A DNA stretch of 64,000 nucleotides. It comes from Nonomuraea typhae. Lineage in GTDB: Bacteria; Actinomycetota; Actinomycetes; Streptosporangiales; Streptosporangiaceae. This document shows positions 50,892 to 58,961 of the stretch, piece after piece. The translations under genes were made by a program, and so were the position numbers. Location of the stretch: assembly GCF_009760925.1 (NCBI RefSeq), contig NZ_VRLV01000008.1, positions 310,001-374,000 of the forward strand. Direction: 5' to 3'. The notes under the pieces were generated by a model. The model saw only the letters and a list, made by a program, of their open reading frames with translations. It was not told where the DNA came from and ran no database searches. Numbering within the stretch: the first letter of the stretch is position 1; every line of letters starts with the position of its first letter.

Positions 50892-52511
50892 GTGGAAGGC
50901 ACGGCACCGGACAAATCCACCACGCCTGCCGGTGACGAGGCGCCTCCCGGGCATCCCGGAAACCACACCGGTCCCAACCCCTCGGAACTGGGCACACTGA
51001 ACGCCGGACAAGGCACCGCGGAGGGCGGCCACAGCTTGGACGCCGGGCAGGAAGCCACGGAAAACGCCCCGGCCGGGCCCAAGGCGGACACCGGTCAGGA
51101 CAGCGCAGGAGAGGCCGGGAGTAGCGGCGGCAGCGTGCCGGCCGGGGCGGTGGTGCGGCGGGCCGGGGCACTGGTGGGGCGGCATCGGTGGTTTGCGGGG
51201 GTGCTGGCGCTGGGTGTGGTGCTGCGGGTCGTCGCCATGCTGGGGTTCCGGCCGGTGTTGTGGTTCCCCGACTCCTACACCTACATCGTCACCGTCTTCC
51301 GCCCCCGCCCCGACCTGGTCCGCCCGGCGGGCTACTCGATGTTCCTCAAGCTGCTGGAACCCTTCCACAGCTTCGCCCTGGTGGCGGCGGTCCAGCACCT
51401 GATGGGCCTGGCCGTGGGGGTGATGGTGTACGCGGCGGCCCGCCGTACCCGGATGTGGGTGCGGACGCTGGCCGCGGCGCCGGTGCTGCTGGACGCCTAC
51501 CAGGTGGAGCTGGAGCACCTGCTGGTCTCGGACACGCTGTTCATGTTTCTGGTGGCCGGGGCGGTGGTGGCGGCGATCCGGCGCGAAGTGTCCTGGCGCC
51601 TGGCCGCGGGGGTGGGGCTGCTGCTGGCCGCGGCCACGCTGACCAGGACGATCGGGCAGCCGCTCGTGGTGCTGGTGGCCTGCTGGTTCCTGCTGCGCAG
51701 GCGGATCGCGGTGACCGGGGTGATGCTGGTGGCCGCGCTGGTGCCGGTCATGGCGTACATGGGCTGGTTCTACGCCACCTACGACCGGATGGGGCTGGTC
51801 GGGGCCAACGGGGTGTTCCTGTACGCGCGGACGCAGGCGTTCGCCGACTGCCGCCGGATGGATCCGCCGCCGGATCTGCGGGTGTTGTGCGATCCGCGGG
51901 CGCCGGAGGATCGGCCGCCGTCGCAGGAGTACATCTGGTCGCCGGACTCGCCGCTGGTGAGGCTGCCCGGCATCACGTTCTCCCGGGAGAACGACGATCT
52001 GGCCGGGCGTTTCGCGATGCTGGCCATCAGGTCGCAGCCGCTGGACTACGCGGGCTCGATCGTCTCCGAGCTGGCCCGCACGTTCACGTGGGGCCGCCCG
52101 GTCTATCCGGACCAGGAGATCTACGACTACTACGAGTTCCCCGAGGGGCAGCCGGGGCCGCCGGGGAGGCACGCGGCGCAGTTGGGCGCTCAGCTGGCCG
52201 AGGATCGGTACGAGCGGGCGCCGGTCGGGACGCGGGTGGTGGAGCCGTTCGCCGGATGGATGCGTATATATCAGGACGTGGTCAGGCTGCCGGGGACCAT
52301 CCTGCTGATCGTTCTGCTGGCGCCCCCGGCACTGGCCGTAATCCGGCGGCGGTCCGAAATGGGGTGGCTTCTGCCCTGGTCGACGACCTGGGCGTTGTTG
52401 GTGGTTCCGGCCGCCGTGGCCGAATTCGACTACAGATACGTACTGCCGGCCGTACCCCTGGCATGCCTGGCCGCGGCGCTGGCCACACGCCCTGACCAGG
52501 TGAAATCGTAA
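50892..52511 (+). CDS. Polytopic membrane protein, GT-C-like glycosyltransferase with acidic N-terminal tail
   Basis: The 539-residue protein has about 90 hydrophilic, probably disordered residues at the N-terminus (PAGDEAPPGHPGNHTGPNPS). About ten membrane helices then start at RWFAGVLALGVVLRVVAMLG. The first extracytoplasmic loop has LWFPDSYTYIVTVFRPRPDL and RPAGYSMFLKLLEPF, the aspartate-containing loop seen in GT39/GT87-type enzymes. Later loops hold CRRMDPPPDLRVLCDPRAPE. The GTG at 50892 is preceded by GGGGGG. It is divergent from the 48641-50788 gene (103 bp apart) and probably acts in the same envelope glycan pathway. The substrate is unknown. Confidence 0.7.
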   Translation: MEGTAPDKSTTPAGDEAPPGHPGNHTGPNPSELGTLNAGQGTAEGGHSLDAGQEATENAPAGPKADTGQDSAGEAGSSGGSVPAGAVVRRAGALVGRHRWFAGVLALGVVLRVVAMLGFRPVLWFPDSYTYIVTVFRPRPDLVRPAGYSMFLKLLEPFHSFALVAAVQHLMGLAVGVMVYAAARRTRMWVRTLAAAPVLLDAYQVELEHLLVSDTLFMFLVAGAVVAAIRREVSWRLAAGVGLLLAAATLTRTIGQPLVVLVACWFLLRRRIAVTGVMLVAALVPVMAYMGWFYATYDRMGLVGANGVFLYARTQAFADCRRMDPPPDLRVLCDPRAPEDRPPSQEYIWSPDSPLVRLPGITFSRENDDLAGRFAMLAIRSQPLDYAGSIVSELARTFTWGRPVYPDQEIYDYYEFPEGQPGPPGRHAAQLGAQLAEDRYERAPVGTRVVEPFAGWMRIYQDVVRLPGTILLIVLLAPPALAVIRRRSEMGWLLPWSTTWALLVVPAAVAEFDYRYVLPAVPLACLAAALATRPDQVKS

Positions 52512-52570
52512 AGACTTTCACGTTGATATTCCACGAAATGTCCAGTTCTGAGTATGCTTCATCACGCTGG

Positions 52571-52620
52571 GGTCACGACCGATTCGGTCGTTCGTGGCAC
52601 CGAGCACGCCGTACGTGACC
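52571..52620. promoter_or_regulatory. Nested palindromes upstream of the LCP gene
   Basis: ACGACCG (52575-52581) and CGGTCGT (52585-52591) form a 7-bp inverted repeat with a 3-nt spacer. GGTCACG (52571-52577) and CGTGACC (52614-52620) form another, partly overlapping one. They lie 95-145 bp before the LCP start, in an otherwise gene-free 203-bp region, and may be an operator. No known consensus is recognised. Confidence 0.45.
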
Positions 52621-52714
52621 TAGTCTCATGGCTCAGTGTGCGACTGAGCCAGCTGGATGCGGCCTGGCGAATTCTTCGAACAGAGGAGGGCCGTGTTGGA
52701 GCTGAGGGGGGCGT

Positions 52715-54331
52715 ATGAGTGACCATCGCAGCGCCACCGTCCAGGACCGCAGGACCGCCCAGACCGACCCGGGCGGGATGCGCGGACCGCGCAGAGCCGC
52801 CGCGCCACCTCCTCCCCCCGACGACCAGCCGCCGCGCGGACGCCGCGCCAAGAGCGGCGGCGGCCCCGGCAAGATGCGCATCCTGGCCTGGGTCAGCATC
52901 GGCCTGACCAGCGTGGCCGTGGCCGGCACGCTGACCGGATACACGCTCTACCGCGACGCCATGGGCGCCATCAACAAGAAGAACGTCAACGAGAAGATCC
53001 TCAACCCGCGCCCCGCCAACTCCACCGGCGCGCTCAACATCCTCCTGGTCGGCTCCGACACCCGCGAGGGCAAGGGCAACGCGAGGTACGGCCAGCTCGA
53101 CGCGCGCCGCGACGCCGGCAAGCGCACCGACACGATCATCCTGATGCACATCTCGCCCAACCGCGACGGCGCCAAGCTCATCAGCTTCCCGCGCGACTCG
53201 ATGGTCGACATCCCGCGCTGCGAGAACGAGGCCACGCAGACCGTGATGGCGCCGCACCGCGGCATGATCAACTCGGCGTACAACGAGGGCGGCATCGCCT
53301 GCACGATCTCCACGCTGGAGACCCTGACCGGCATCCCCATCCAGCACTTCGCCGAGGTCGACTTCAGCGGCTTCAAGAACATCGTCGACGCCCTCGGCGG
53401 CATCGAGATCTGCCTCAAGAGCGGCGTGAACGACAAGAAGTCCAAGCTCACGCTGCCCCCGGGCAGAAGCCTGCTCGACGGCGAGAAGGCGCTCGGCTTC
53501 GTCCGGCTGCGCAACTACGGCGACGGCAGCGACATCCAGCGCATCCGGCGCCAGCAGCTCTTCCTCGGCAAGGTCGTGGCCAAGGCCACCAGCAGCGAGC
53601 TGCTGACCAACGTGCCCAAGCTCTCCGGCTTCATCAAGGCGGCCGGCCAGTCGGTCACCATGGACCCCGGCCTGGCCGACGACCCGGAGAAGCTCATCCA
53701 GATCGCGCAGAGCGCGGCCAAGATGACCGCGGGCGACGTCAAGTTCATCACGGTGCCGTGGGGCGCCGACCCCACGGACCGCAACCGCGTGGTCTGGCGG
53801 CAGCCCGCGGCCAACGACCTCTTCAACATGATCAAGACCGATGTCGAGATCGTCGACCCGGAGCCGACACCGACCGGCAGCGCCAAGCCGAAGGTCGCGC
53901 TCAAGCCCGAGCAGGTCGAGGTCCAGGTGCTCAACGGCACCAACACCGTGGGCAAGGCCCGCGAGGTCGCCGACCAGCTGACCAAGGAAGGCTTCCGGGT
54001 CGTCAGCCTCGGCAACTACAAGCCGGCCACCGGCGCGGTGCCCAAGTCCGAGCTGCGCTACGGCAAGAAGGCCGCCACCGGCGCCGACTACGCCTCGGTC
54101 GTCGGCAAGTCGGCCACGCCGTCGATCACGCCGATCAAGGGCGCGGTCAAGCCGCTGACCACCGAGACCTACACCTCCACCGTCCCGCCGGCCAAGACCA
54201 CCGACGGTACGAAACCCCCAGTCGTCCAGCTGATCGTCGGCGACGACTGGAAGGGGGTAAAAGTCACCAAGGTCTCCCAAGAGGTCGAGCAGAACACAGT
54301 CACCGCAAAACAGTCCAACGTCTGCACGTGA
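52715..54331 (+). CDS. LytR-CpsA-Psr (LCP) family cell-wall glycopolymer ligase with LytR_C domain
   Basis: The 538-residue protein transfers lipid-linked glycopolymers to peptidoglycan. It has a disordered basic N-terminus, one membrane helix (about 53-76, MRILAWVSIGLTSVAVAGTL), and the LCP catalytic domain (about 105-310) with NILLVGSDTREGKGNARYGQ, DTIILMHISPNRDGAKLISF, PRDSMVDIP, INSAYNEGG and FVRLRNYGDGSDIQRIRRQQ. The conserved Arg and Asp residues that bind the pyrophosphate are present. The C-terminal LytR_C domain (about 400-470) has VEVQVLNGTNTVGKAREVAD. A Thr-rich tail follows. Rv3267, in the homologous segment of M. tuberculosis, is also an LCP protein. GAGGGGGG lies before the ATG. 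Confidence 0.93.
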   Translation: MSDHRSATVQDRRTAQTDPGGMRGPRRAAAPPPPPDDQPPRGRRAKSGGGPGKMRILAWVSIGLTSVAVAGTLTGYTLYRDAMGAINKKNVNEKILNPRPANSTGALNILLVGSDTREGKGNARYGQLDARRDAGKRTDTIILMHISPNRDGAKLISFPRDSMVDIPRCENEATQTVMAPHRGMINSAYNEGGIACTISTLETLTGIPIQHFAEVDFSGFKNIVDALGGIEICLKSGVNDKKSKLTLPPGRSLLDGEKALGFVRLRNYGDGSDIQRIRRQQLFLGKVVAKATSSELLTNVPKLSGFIKAAGQSVTMDPGLADDPEKLIQIAQSAAKMTAGDVKFITVPWGADPTDRNRVVWRQPAANDLFNMIKTDVEIVDPEPTPTGSAKPKVALKPEQVEVQVLNGTNTVGKAREVADQLTKEGFRVVSLGNYKPATGAVPKSELRYGKKAATGADYASVVGKSATPSITPIKGAVKPLTTETYTSTVPPAKTTDGTKPPVVQLIVGDDWKGVKVTKVSQEVEQNTVTAKQSNVCT

Positions 54332-54333
54332 AC

Positions 54334-54367
54334 CTCCAAGTTCCCTGTAAATACGGCCTTCTTGGAG
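54334..54367 (+). terminator. Hairpin after the LCP gene
   Basis: CTCCAAG (54334-54340) and CTTGGAG (54361-54367) pair over a 20-nt loop, 3 bp past the LCP stop. This is a modest terminator candidate. The following 130 bp up to the acyltransferase start hold no other clear signal. Confidence 0.5.
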
Positions 54368-54504
54368 TTCCCAGAGCGACAGGAACACCCCACCAGGGCT
54401 AAGGTTGATCGGGTCGGCGACTGCGCTCGCCCGGCGCCGGCCAGGCGTCAGTCGAGGCGGGCGGTCGCATTCCCCCGACCCCGAACGAACTGAGCGTCTT
54501 CCAC

Positions 54505-55650
54505 GTGACTGACACCAGATCCTCACTCCCTGCGACCGGATCGCAACAGGACTCCACCGACGCCAAGAACCGGTGGCCGCTGCCCAAGCAGGACGAGGAC
54601 TTCTGGGGACACGAGCGACCCGAGCCGCAGGCCGCGCCCGAACCGCCGCCGGGCAAGAAGCGCGACCCGTATCTCGACAACGTCAAGTTCGTGCTCATCG
54701 CGCTGGTGGTCGTCGGCCACTCGCTGGTGCCGACGCTCAACACCGACTCGTCGCGGTCGCTGTACATCTACATCTACATGTTCCACATGCCGCTGTTCGT
54801 GCTCATCAGCGGCTACCTGTCGCGCAACTTCTGGAACTCCAACGCCAAGACCAACAAGCTCGTCGACACGTTCGTCATCCCCTACGTGATCGTCGAGGTC
54901 GGCTACGCCGTACTCCGCACCGCCGTCGGGCAGAAGTGGAGCCTGACGATCATCGATCCGGCGTGGCTCAACTGGTATCTGCTGGCGCTGCTGTTCTGGC
55001 GGTTGTCCACACCGGTGTGGAAGCGGATGAAGTTCCCCATCCCGGTGGCCATCGCCATCTACCTGTTCGCCGGGTTCTCGCAGATCACCGGCGACTTCAG
55101 CATGGACCGCTTCTTCGGCCTGCTGCCCTTCTTCGTCATCGGCCTGGTCATGAAGCCCGAGCACTTCGAGCTGCTCGGCCGCCGGTGGGTCAGGATCGTC
55201 TCCGCGCTCACCCTGCTCGGCGCGGCCGCCTGCGCGATCGTCGTGGCCAAGCTCAACCTCACGCTCATGCCGTTCTACTTCAAGCACAGCTACCAGGACA
55301 TGGACCTGTCCTGGTACATGGGCCTGGGGCTGCGCACCGGGCTGCTGGTCTGCTCGCTGGCCATGTCCTTCGCCGTGCTGTCGCTGGTCCCGCGCAGCGA
55401 GACGTGGTACTCCGACCTCGGCACCCGCACGCTCTACGCCTATCTGCTGCACGGCATCCCGGTGCTGATCGCCAAGGATCAGGGCTGGCTGGACCTGCCC
55501 TGGCTGCAGGGCCCGCTGGGGGTGCTGGCGATCAGCTCGAGCGCGTTCGCGCTGGCCATCATCCTGTGCCTGCCCGAGACCAGGACGATCTTCAAGTGGG
55601 TCATTGAGCCACGCTTGACCTGGCTATACCGTCGCCCTTCCGGAAGTTAA
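54505..55650 (+). CDS. Acyltransferase family 3 membrane protein
   Basis: The 381-residue protein has a soluble Pro-rich N-terminus (about 1-55) and then ten or so membrane helices. DPYLDNVKFVLIALVVVGHS carries the catalytic His of acyltransferase-3 enzymes, followed by MFHMPLFVLISGYLSRNFWN and WLNWYLLALLFWRLSTPVWK. LYAYLLHGIPVLI is the conserved last-helix motif. Such enzymes O-acylate sugars or glycolipids with acetyl or similar groups from the cytoplasm. Next to the LCP ligase it probably decorates the same envelope polymer. The GTG start at 54505 lacks a strong ribosome-binding site. Confidence 0.88.
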   Translation: MTDTRSSLPATGSQQDSTDAKNRWPLPKQDEDFWGHERPEPQAAPEPPPGKKRDPYLDNVKFVLIALVVVGHSLVPTLNTDSSRSLYIYIYMFHMPLFVLISGYLSRNFWNSNAKTNKLVDTFVIPYVIVEVGYAVLRTAVGQKWSLTIIDPAWLNWYLLALLFWRLSTPVWKRMKFPIPVAIAIYLFAGFSQITGDFSMDRFFGLLPFFVIGLVMKPEHFELLGRRWVRIVSALTLLGAAACAIVVAKLNLTLMPFYFKHSYQDMDLSWYMGLGLRTGLLVCSLAMSFAVLSLVPRSETWYSDLGTRTLYAYLLHGIPVLIAKDQGWLDLPWLQGPLGVLAISSSAFALAIILCLPETRTIFKWVIEPRLTWLYRRPSGS

Positions 55651-55707
55651 TCATCAGTTCCACCGCCCTTCACCTGACTGACCCGGTCAAACCGCAGCAT
55701 CAGAGGC

Positions 55708-56667
55708 ATGCGGGTATGTGTCGCGACGATTAACCACCACCCCGAGGATGCCCGGATCATGCATCGGCAGATCCGCGCATTGCTCGACGCGGACCACGAC
55801 ATCACGTACGTGGCGCCGTTCACCTTCTTCAACGTGACGCCGCCGCATCCGATCACCGCGATCGACGTGCCGCGCGGCGCCGGAACCGGCCGGGCGCGGG
55901 CCGCCCTGCGCCGGGGCGTCAAGAACGCGGACGTGCTTCTCGTGCACGACGCCGACCTGCTGCGCGCACTCCCCTACCGGCACCCGCCGGTCGTCTGGGA
56001 TGTTCGCGAGCCCGCCGACGCCCGGCGGACCGCGCGGGCCGAGCGCCGCCACCACGTGATCTCGCCATCCGTGGTGCCGGAGGCCACCCTGGTGGCGCCC
56101 GCCCCTCCCCCTCCGGGCGACACCAGGGTGGTCCACCTCGGCCGGCTGACCGCCGCCCGCGGCGCGGCCGAGCTGATCACGCTGGCCGAGCGCCTGGTGC
56201 CGCACGGCATCCGGCTCGACCTCATCGGGCAGGCCGACCGCGAGGCGCGGGTGCTGCTGCGCGACGCCCAGCGGGTCGGCCTGCTCGACTGGTACGGCCA
56301 CGTGCCCAACCGCCACGCGCTCCGCATGATCGAAGGCGCGCTGGCCGGCATCTCGCTCGCTCCGGCCGACGTCACCGGCGTCCCGACGAAGGTCCTGGAC
56401 TACATGGGCCGCGGGGTGCCGGTCATCACCACGCCGCAGTCGGGCACGCTGGTGCAGACCGCCCGGTGCGGGCTGGTCGTCCCGTTCGATGTGGATTCGG
56501 TACGGCATGCCGTACTCGACCTCAAGGAAGACCCCGACCGCCGGGCCAACATGGGCGCCCGCGGCCACACCTACGCCCGCCTGCACCACCACTGGCCCGA
56601 CCACGCCCCGGCCTTCGTGGCCAGGGTGGAGTCGCTGGCGGGGGTGGCGCACTCGCTGGCGGTCTAG
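55708..56667 (+). CDS. GT4-like glycosyltransferase, short form
   Basis: The 319-residue protein has CVATINHHPEDARIMHRQIR at the start, ADVLLVHDADLL and a donor domain with VVHLGRLTAARGAAELITLA, then LYGHVPN-like DWYGHVPNRHALRMIEGALA. GVPTKVLDYMGRGVPVITTP stands in place of the usual E-x7-E motif. The N-terminal acceptor domain is shorter than normal (about 140 residues). The gene ends in a four-base overlap (CTAG) with the convergent anti-sigma gene. TGACCCGGTCA at 55678-55688 is a small palindrome before the start. Substrate unknown. Confidence 0.82.
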   Translation: MRVCVATINHHPEDARIMHRQIRALLDADHDITYVAPFTFFNVTPPHPITAIDVPRGAGTGRARAALRRGVKNADVLLVHDADLLRALPYRHPPVVWDVREPADARRTARAERRHHVISPSVVPEATLVAPAPPPPGDTRVVHLGRLTAARGAAELITLAERLVPHGIRLDLIGQADREARVLLRDAQRVGLLDWYGHVPNRHALRMIEGALAGISLAPADVTGVPTKVLDYMGRGVPVITTPQSGTLVQTARCGLVVPFDVDSVRHAVLDLKEDPDRRANMGARGHTYARLHHHWPDHAPAFVARVESLAGVAHSLAV

Positions 56668-57575
56668 AACTTGGCGATGTCGAAGGTGACGTCGATAAGC
56701 GCCACCGAGAGCACCTGCGGATCTTCGAGCAGCTTCTGCAGGCGCTCGACCTTCACACCCTCGTCGAGATATGCGTAGGCCAGGCCGGCCTTGGCCGCCT
56801 TCCGCACGCGGTCGAGGGTGAGGTCGAAGTCGCGTAGGTCGTCCGTGTCGGAGGGCTGAAGGATCTTGTCCCACGAGCGGAACTCCGCCAGGATCTCAGG
56901 CGGGTTGTCGTAGCACCAGCCCGACTTCGGTTCGACCGGCGACCGCTCCCACGTGAACGGCCCGAAGGTGATCGGCAGGGATCCGGGCCTGGCCTCGTAG
57001 ACGATCCGCTCGGGACATGCCTCGTAGCGCTTGCCGAACGCCACCAACTGCTCGGCTGTGGCGGGCCGGCTGAACTCCACGAGTGCCAGGGCCCTCATGG
57101 CCTTCGGCAGCCCGGCAAGGATCTCGCGGGCCTCCTTCTTGCCGATCGGGTCCTTGTGGCCGACCCTGCTCAGCGCTCTGGCCACCGACGTGTTGGCCTC
57201 GTTGCCCAGTGGCAGATGATCGAGCCCGCCGAAGAGGTTCTTCGTGATCTTGTAGGCTGCCTCCGTCCTGCTGGAGAACCCGCCATAGGCCCTGAGCTGG
57301 GTGGCCGTGAGCGGCAGGCTCTTCGACCAGGGCGTCGCCTCGCAGCACTCGCCAACCTGGATCCGGTAGCCCGGGTTGTACATCTTGAACGCCGTCGCAT
57401 ACACGTCGTACATCCGGTCCGTGCCGCCCCTTTGGAACAGGATCGGCGCCACGACCAGCACCAGCACGAGCGCCAGCAGCCCGGCCAGCACGAGCGAGGC
57501 CGTCTTGAGCAGCCCGCGCCGCACCGCCCTCCGCGTGGCCCTGGGGTCGAAGTCCGGCAGATCCAGCTCGCTCAT
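56664..57575 (-). CDS. Membrane anti-sigma factor (Sigma_reg_N/Sigma_reg_C type)
   Basis: The 303-residue protein has a 20-residue acidic start (SELDLPDFDPRATRRAVRRG) that would bind the sigma factor, one membrane helix (about 24-46, KTASLVLAGLLALVLVLVVA), and an extracytoplasmic domain. The C-terminal part, WDKILQPSDTDDLRDFDLTL then AYLDEGVKVERLQKLLEDPQ, fits the sigma-regulator C-terminal domain known from Bacillus YhdL-like proteins. A CC pair (GECCEATPW) and two more cysteines lie outside. The start codon overlaps the sigma-factor stop by 4 bp, so sigma and its regulator are made together. Assignment rests on pattern and context. Confidence 0.72.
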   Translation of the reverse strand: MSELDLPDFDPRATRRAVRRGLLKTASLVLAGLLALVLVLVVAPILFQRGGTDRMYDVYATAFKMYNPGYRIQVGECCEATPWSKSLPLTATQLRAYGGFSSRTEAAYKITKNLFGGLDHLPLGNEANTSVARALSRVGHKDPIGKKEAREILAGLPKAMRALALVEFSRPATAEQLVAFGKRYEACPERIVYEARPGSLPITFGPFTWERSPVEPKSGWCYDNPPEILAEFRSWDKILQPSDTDDLRDFDLTLDRVRKAAKAGLAYAYLDEGVKVERLQKLLEDPQVLSVALIDVTFDIAKF

Positions 57576-58030
57576 CGGGTCGCTCCATATTCCTCGGCGA
57601 AGGTCGCCCTGGCCCGCCACACCGCCGTCTTGATCGTGTTGTGCTTCTTTCCGGTCATGGCCGCCACCTCGACCATGGAGAACCCCTCCAGGTAGACCAG
57701 CTCCAGCAGCTTGCGGTGCTGGGCCGGCAGCCGGTCGAGCACGTCACGGACCTCCAGCGCGTCCACGCCGATGGGCGGCACGCCGAGGTCGTCCGGATCG
57801 GGTAAGGCCAGCTCGGTACGCCTGCGGCGGACGTGGTCGAGCAGGACGTTGCGGGCGATGGCCAGCAGCCAGGCCGCGGGGTTCTCACCCCGCCAGCCGA
57901 GCAGCGCCCGGGTGGCTTTGACGAAGGTCTCCTGGGCGAGATCTTCGGCGAGATGGGGGTCGCGGGTCCGGCGCAGAAGAAACCCGCACACGAGCGACCA
58001 GTGCTCGCGATAGAGCTCCTCGATGATGAT
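57572..58030 (-). CDS. ECF-type sigma-70 factor, start codon unusual
   Basis: Region 2 shows LYREHWSLVCGFLLRRTRDP, HLAEDLAQETFVKA and AAWLLAIARNVLLDHVRRRR. Region 4 shows LDRLPAQHRKLLELVYLEGF and a helix-turn-helix with AAMTGKKHNTIKTAVWRARA. With the first canonical start (GTG at 57991) the LYREHW helix of region 2.1 would be lost. Upstream the frame is open to a TGA 66 bp away and contains no ATG, GTG, TTG or CTG. It does contain ATC-ATC-ATC at 58022-58030 just after a GGAGG, so I give an ATC start (152 residues). A sequencing or real frameshift is the alternative. The gene is coupled to the anti-sigma gene. Confidence 0.75.
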   Translation of the reverse strand: MIIEELYREHWSLVCGFLLRRTRDPHLAEDLAQETFVKATRALLGWRGENPAAWLLAIARNVLLDHVRRRRTELALPDPDDLGVPPIGVDALEVRDVLDRLPAQHRKLLELVYLEGFSMVEVAAMTGKKHNTIKTAVWRARATFAEEYGATR

Positions 58031-58119
58031 GGCCTCCGCGTAGTTCCGGCATTCACATCACACCAGACGAGATCAGGACAGGAATGGTCACATCGCTTGA
58101 AGGTTGATGTACTGGGGTC

Positions 58120-58833
58120 ATGGCATCGCATCTGATCCAGGGCCGCACGGTGAACCTGCCTGTCCGGGTGAGAGACGCGACGGTCTGCAGCACGATGTTC
58201 CCGGTACGCGCCGACCCCGCCCGCGCGGTGATCGCCTACTCGGGCATGGATGTGGCCGAGGTGCTGCCCGGCAAGGCCATCTGCATGCTGATCTTCGTCG
58301 ACTATCGCGACGGCGACCTGGACACCTACCACGAGTTCGGAGTGGCGTTCCTGGTGCGCCAACCAGGCTCGGCGAGTACGGCGGGCCTGTCCGACCTGCG
58401 AAACGGCGCGGCGTTCATCCACTGGCTGCCCGTGAACCAGTCGTTCACGATGGAGGCGGGCCGCGAGATGTGGGGCTTCCCCAAGGAACTGGCCGACATC
58501 GACCTGCGGCTGTCGTCCCCCTACAAGCGCTGCATCGTCAGAAAGGACGGCCGCCTGGTCATCGACCTCTTGCTGAAGCCCGGCTTCCCCAGCCCACGCT
58601 CGGCCCTGCCGCTCACCGCCTACACCCACCGCGACGGCATGACACGGAAGATCGGCGCCGAGATGTCGGCGACGGGCGTCCGGATCAGACCGGGAGGCGC
58701 CCTGGTCCGCCTGGGCAACCACCCCGTGGCCAAGGAGCTCAGCGAACTGGGCCTGCCGAAACGGGCGCTACTGAGTACCACGGTGGACCGGGCTCGGATG
58801 ACCTTCGGCCCCGCGGTCAACGTGGAGGGTTGA
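58120..58833 (+). CDS. Acetoacetate decarboxylase (ADC) superfamily protein
   Basis: The 237-residue protein has the ADC fold with the hallmark EAGREMWGFPKELADIDLRL, whose Lys in GFPK is the position of the Schiff-base lysine. DATVCSTMFPVRADPARAVI and FVDYRDGDLDTYHEFGVAFL are also typical of the superfamily. Many actinobacterial members are not decarboxylases but catalyse aldol-type or other Schiff-base reactions, so the reaction is open. It is divergent from the sigma-factor gene (about 90 bp), which makes it a candidate target of that sigma factor. A repeated element follows its 3' end. Confidence 0.85.
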   Translation: MASHLIQGRTVNLPVRVRDATVCSTMFPVRADPARAVIAYSGMDVAEVLPGKAICMLIFVDYRDGDLDTYHEFGVAFLVRQPGSASTAGLSDLRNGAAFIHWLPVNQSFTMEAGREMWGFPKELADIDLRLSSPYKRCIVRKDGRLVIDLLLKPGFPSPRSALPLTAYTHRDGMTRKIGAEMSATGVRIRPGGALVRLGNHPVAKELSELGLPKRALLSTTVDRARMTFGPAVNVEG

Positions 58834-58860
58834 GAACCGAGAACCGGGCTAACGGCCCGC

Positions 58861-58955
58861 CGTAACGGCGGGCCGTGTGTCCGACGTGAGAAGCGACCCC
58901 CACGATCGGCGCCCGCCCACGACGGCGGGTGGCGTGGGGGCGGCCGCGCCGTAAA
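58861..58955 (-). repeat. 95-bp structured dispersed repeat, copy 3 (after the GT2 gene)
   Basis: It begins about 7 bp past the stop of the minus-strand GT2 gene, between convergent genes. The bounds are ACGGCG/CGCCGT. The outer stem is CCCCCACG (58897-58904)/CGTGGGGG (58933-58940). The inner stem sequence differs from copies 1 and 2 yet still folds (CGCCCGCC with GGCGGGTG, one G-U). The 36-nt core is identical to the other copies. Confidence 0.85.
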
Positions 58956-58961
58956 AAATCA

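Noticed and set aside
48641..51091. 816-residue version of the GT-C-like protein
   Set aside because: The added N-terminus lies in the divergent gene's coding region; the ATG at 50788 starts just before the first helix.
50454..52511. 685-residue version of the membrane protein starting at 50454
   Set aside because: The extra N-terminus is the complement of the divergent membrane gene; the GTG at 50892 is preceded by GGGGGG and gives a sensible acidic tail.
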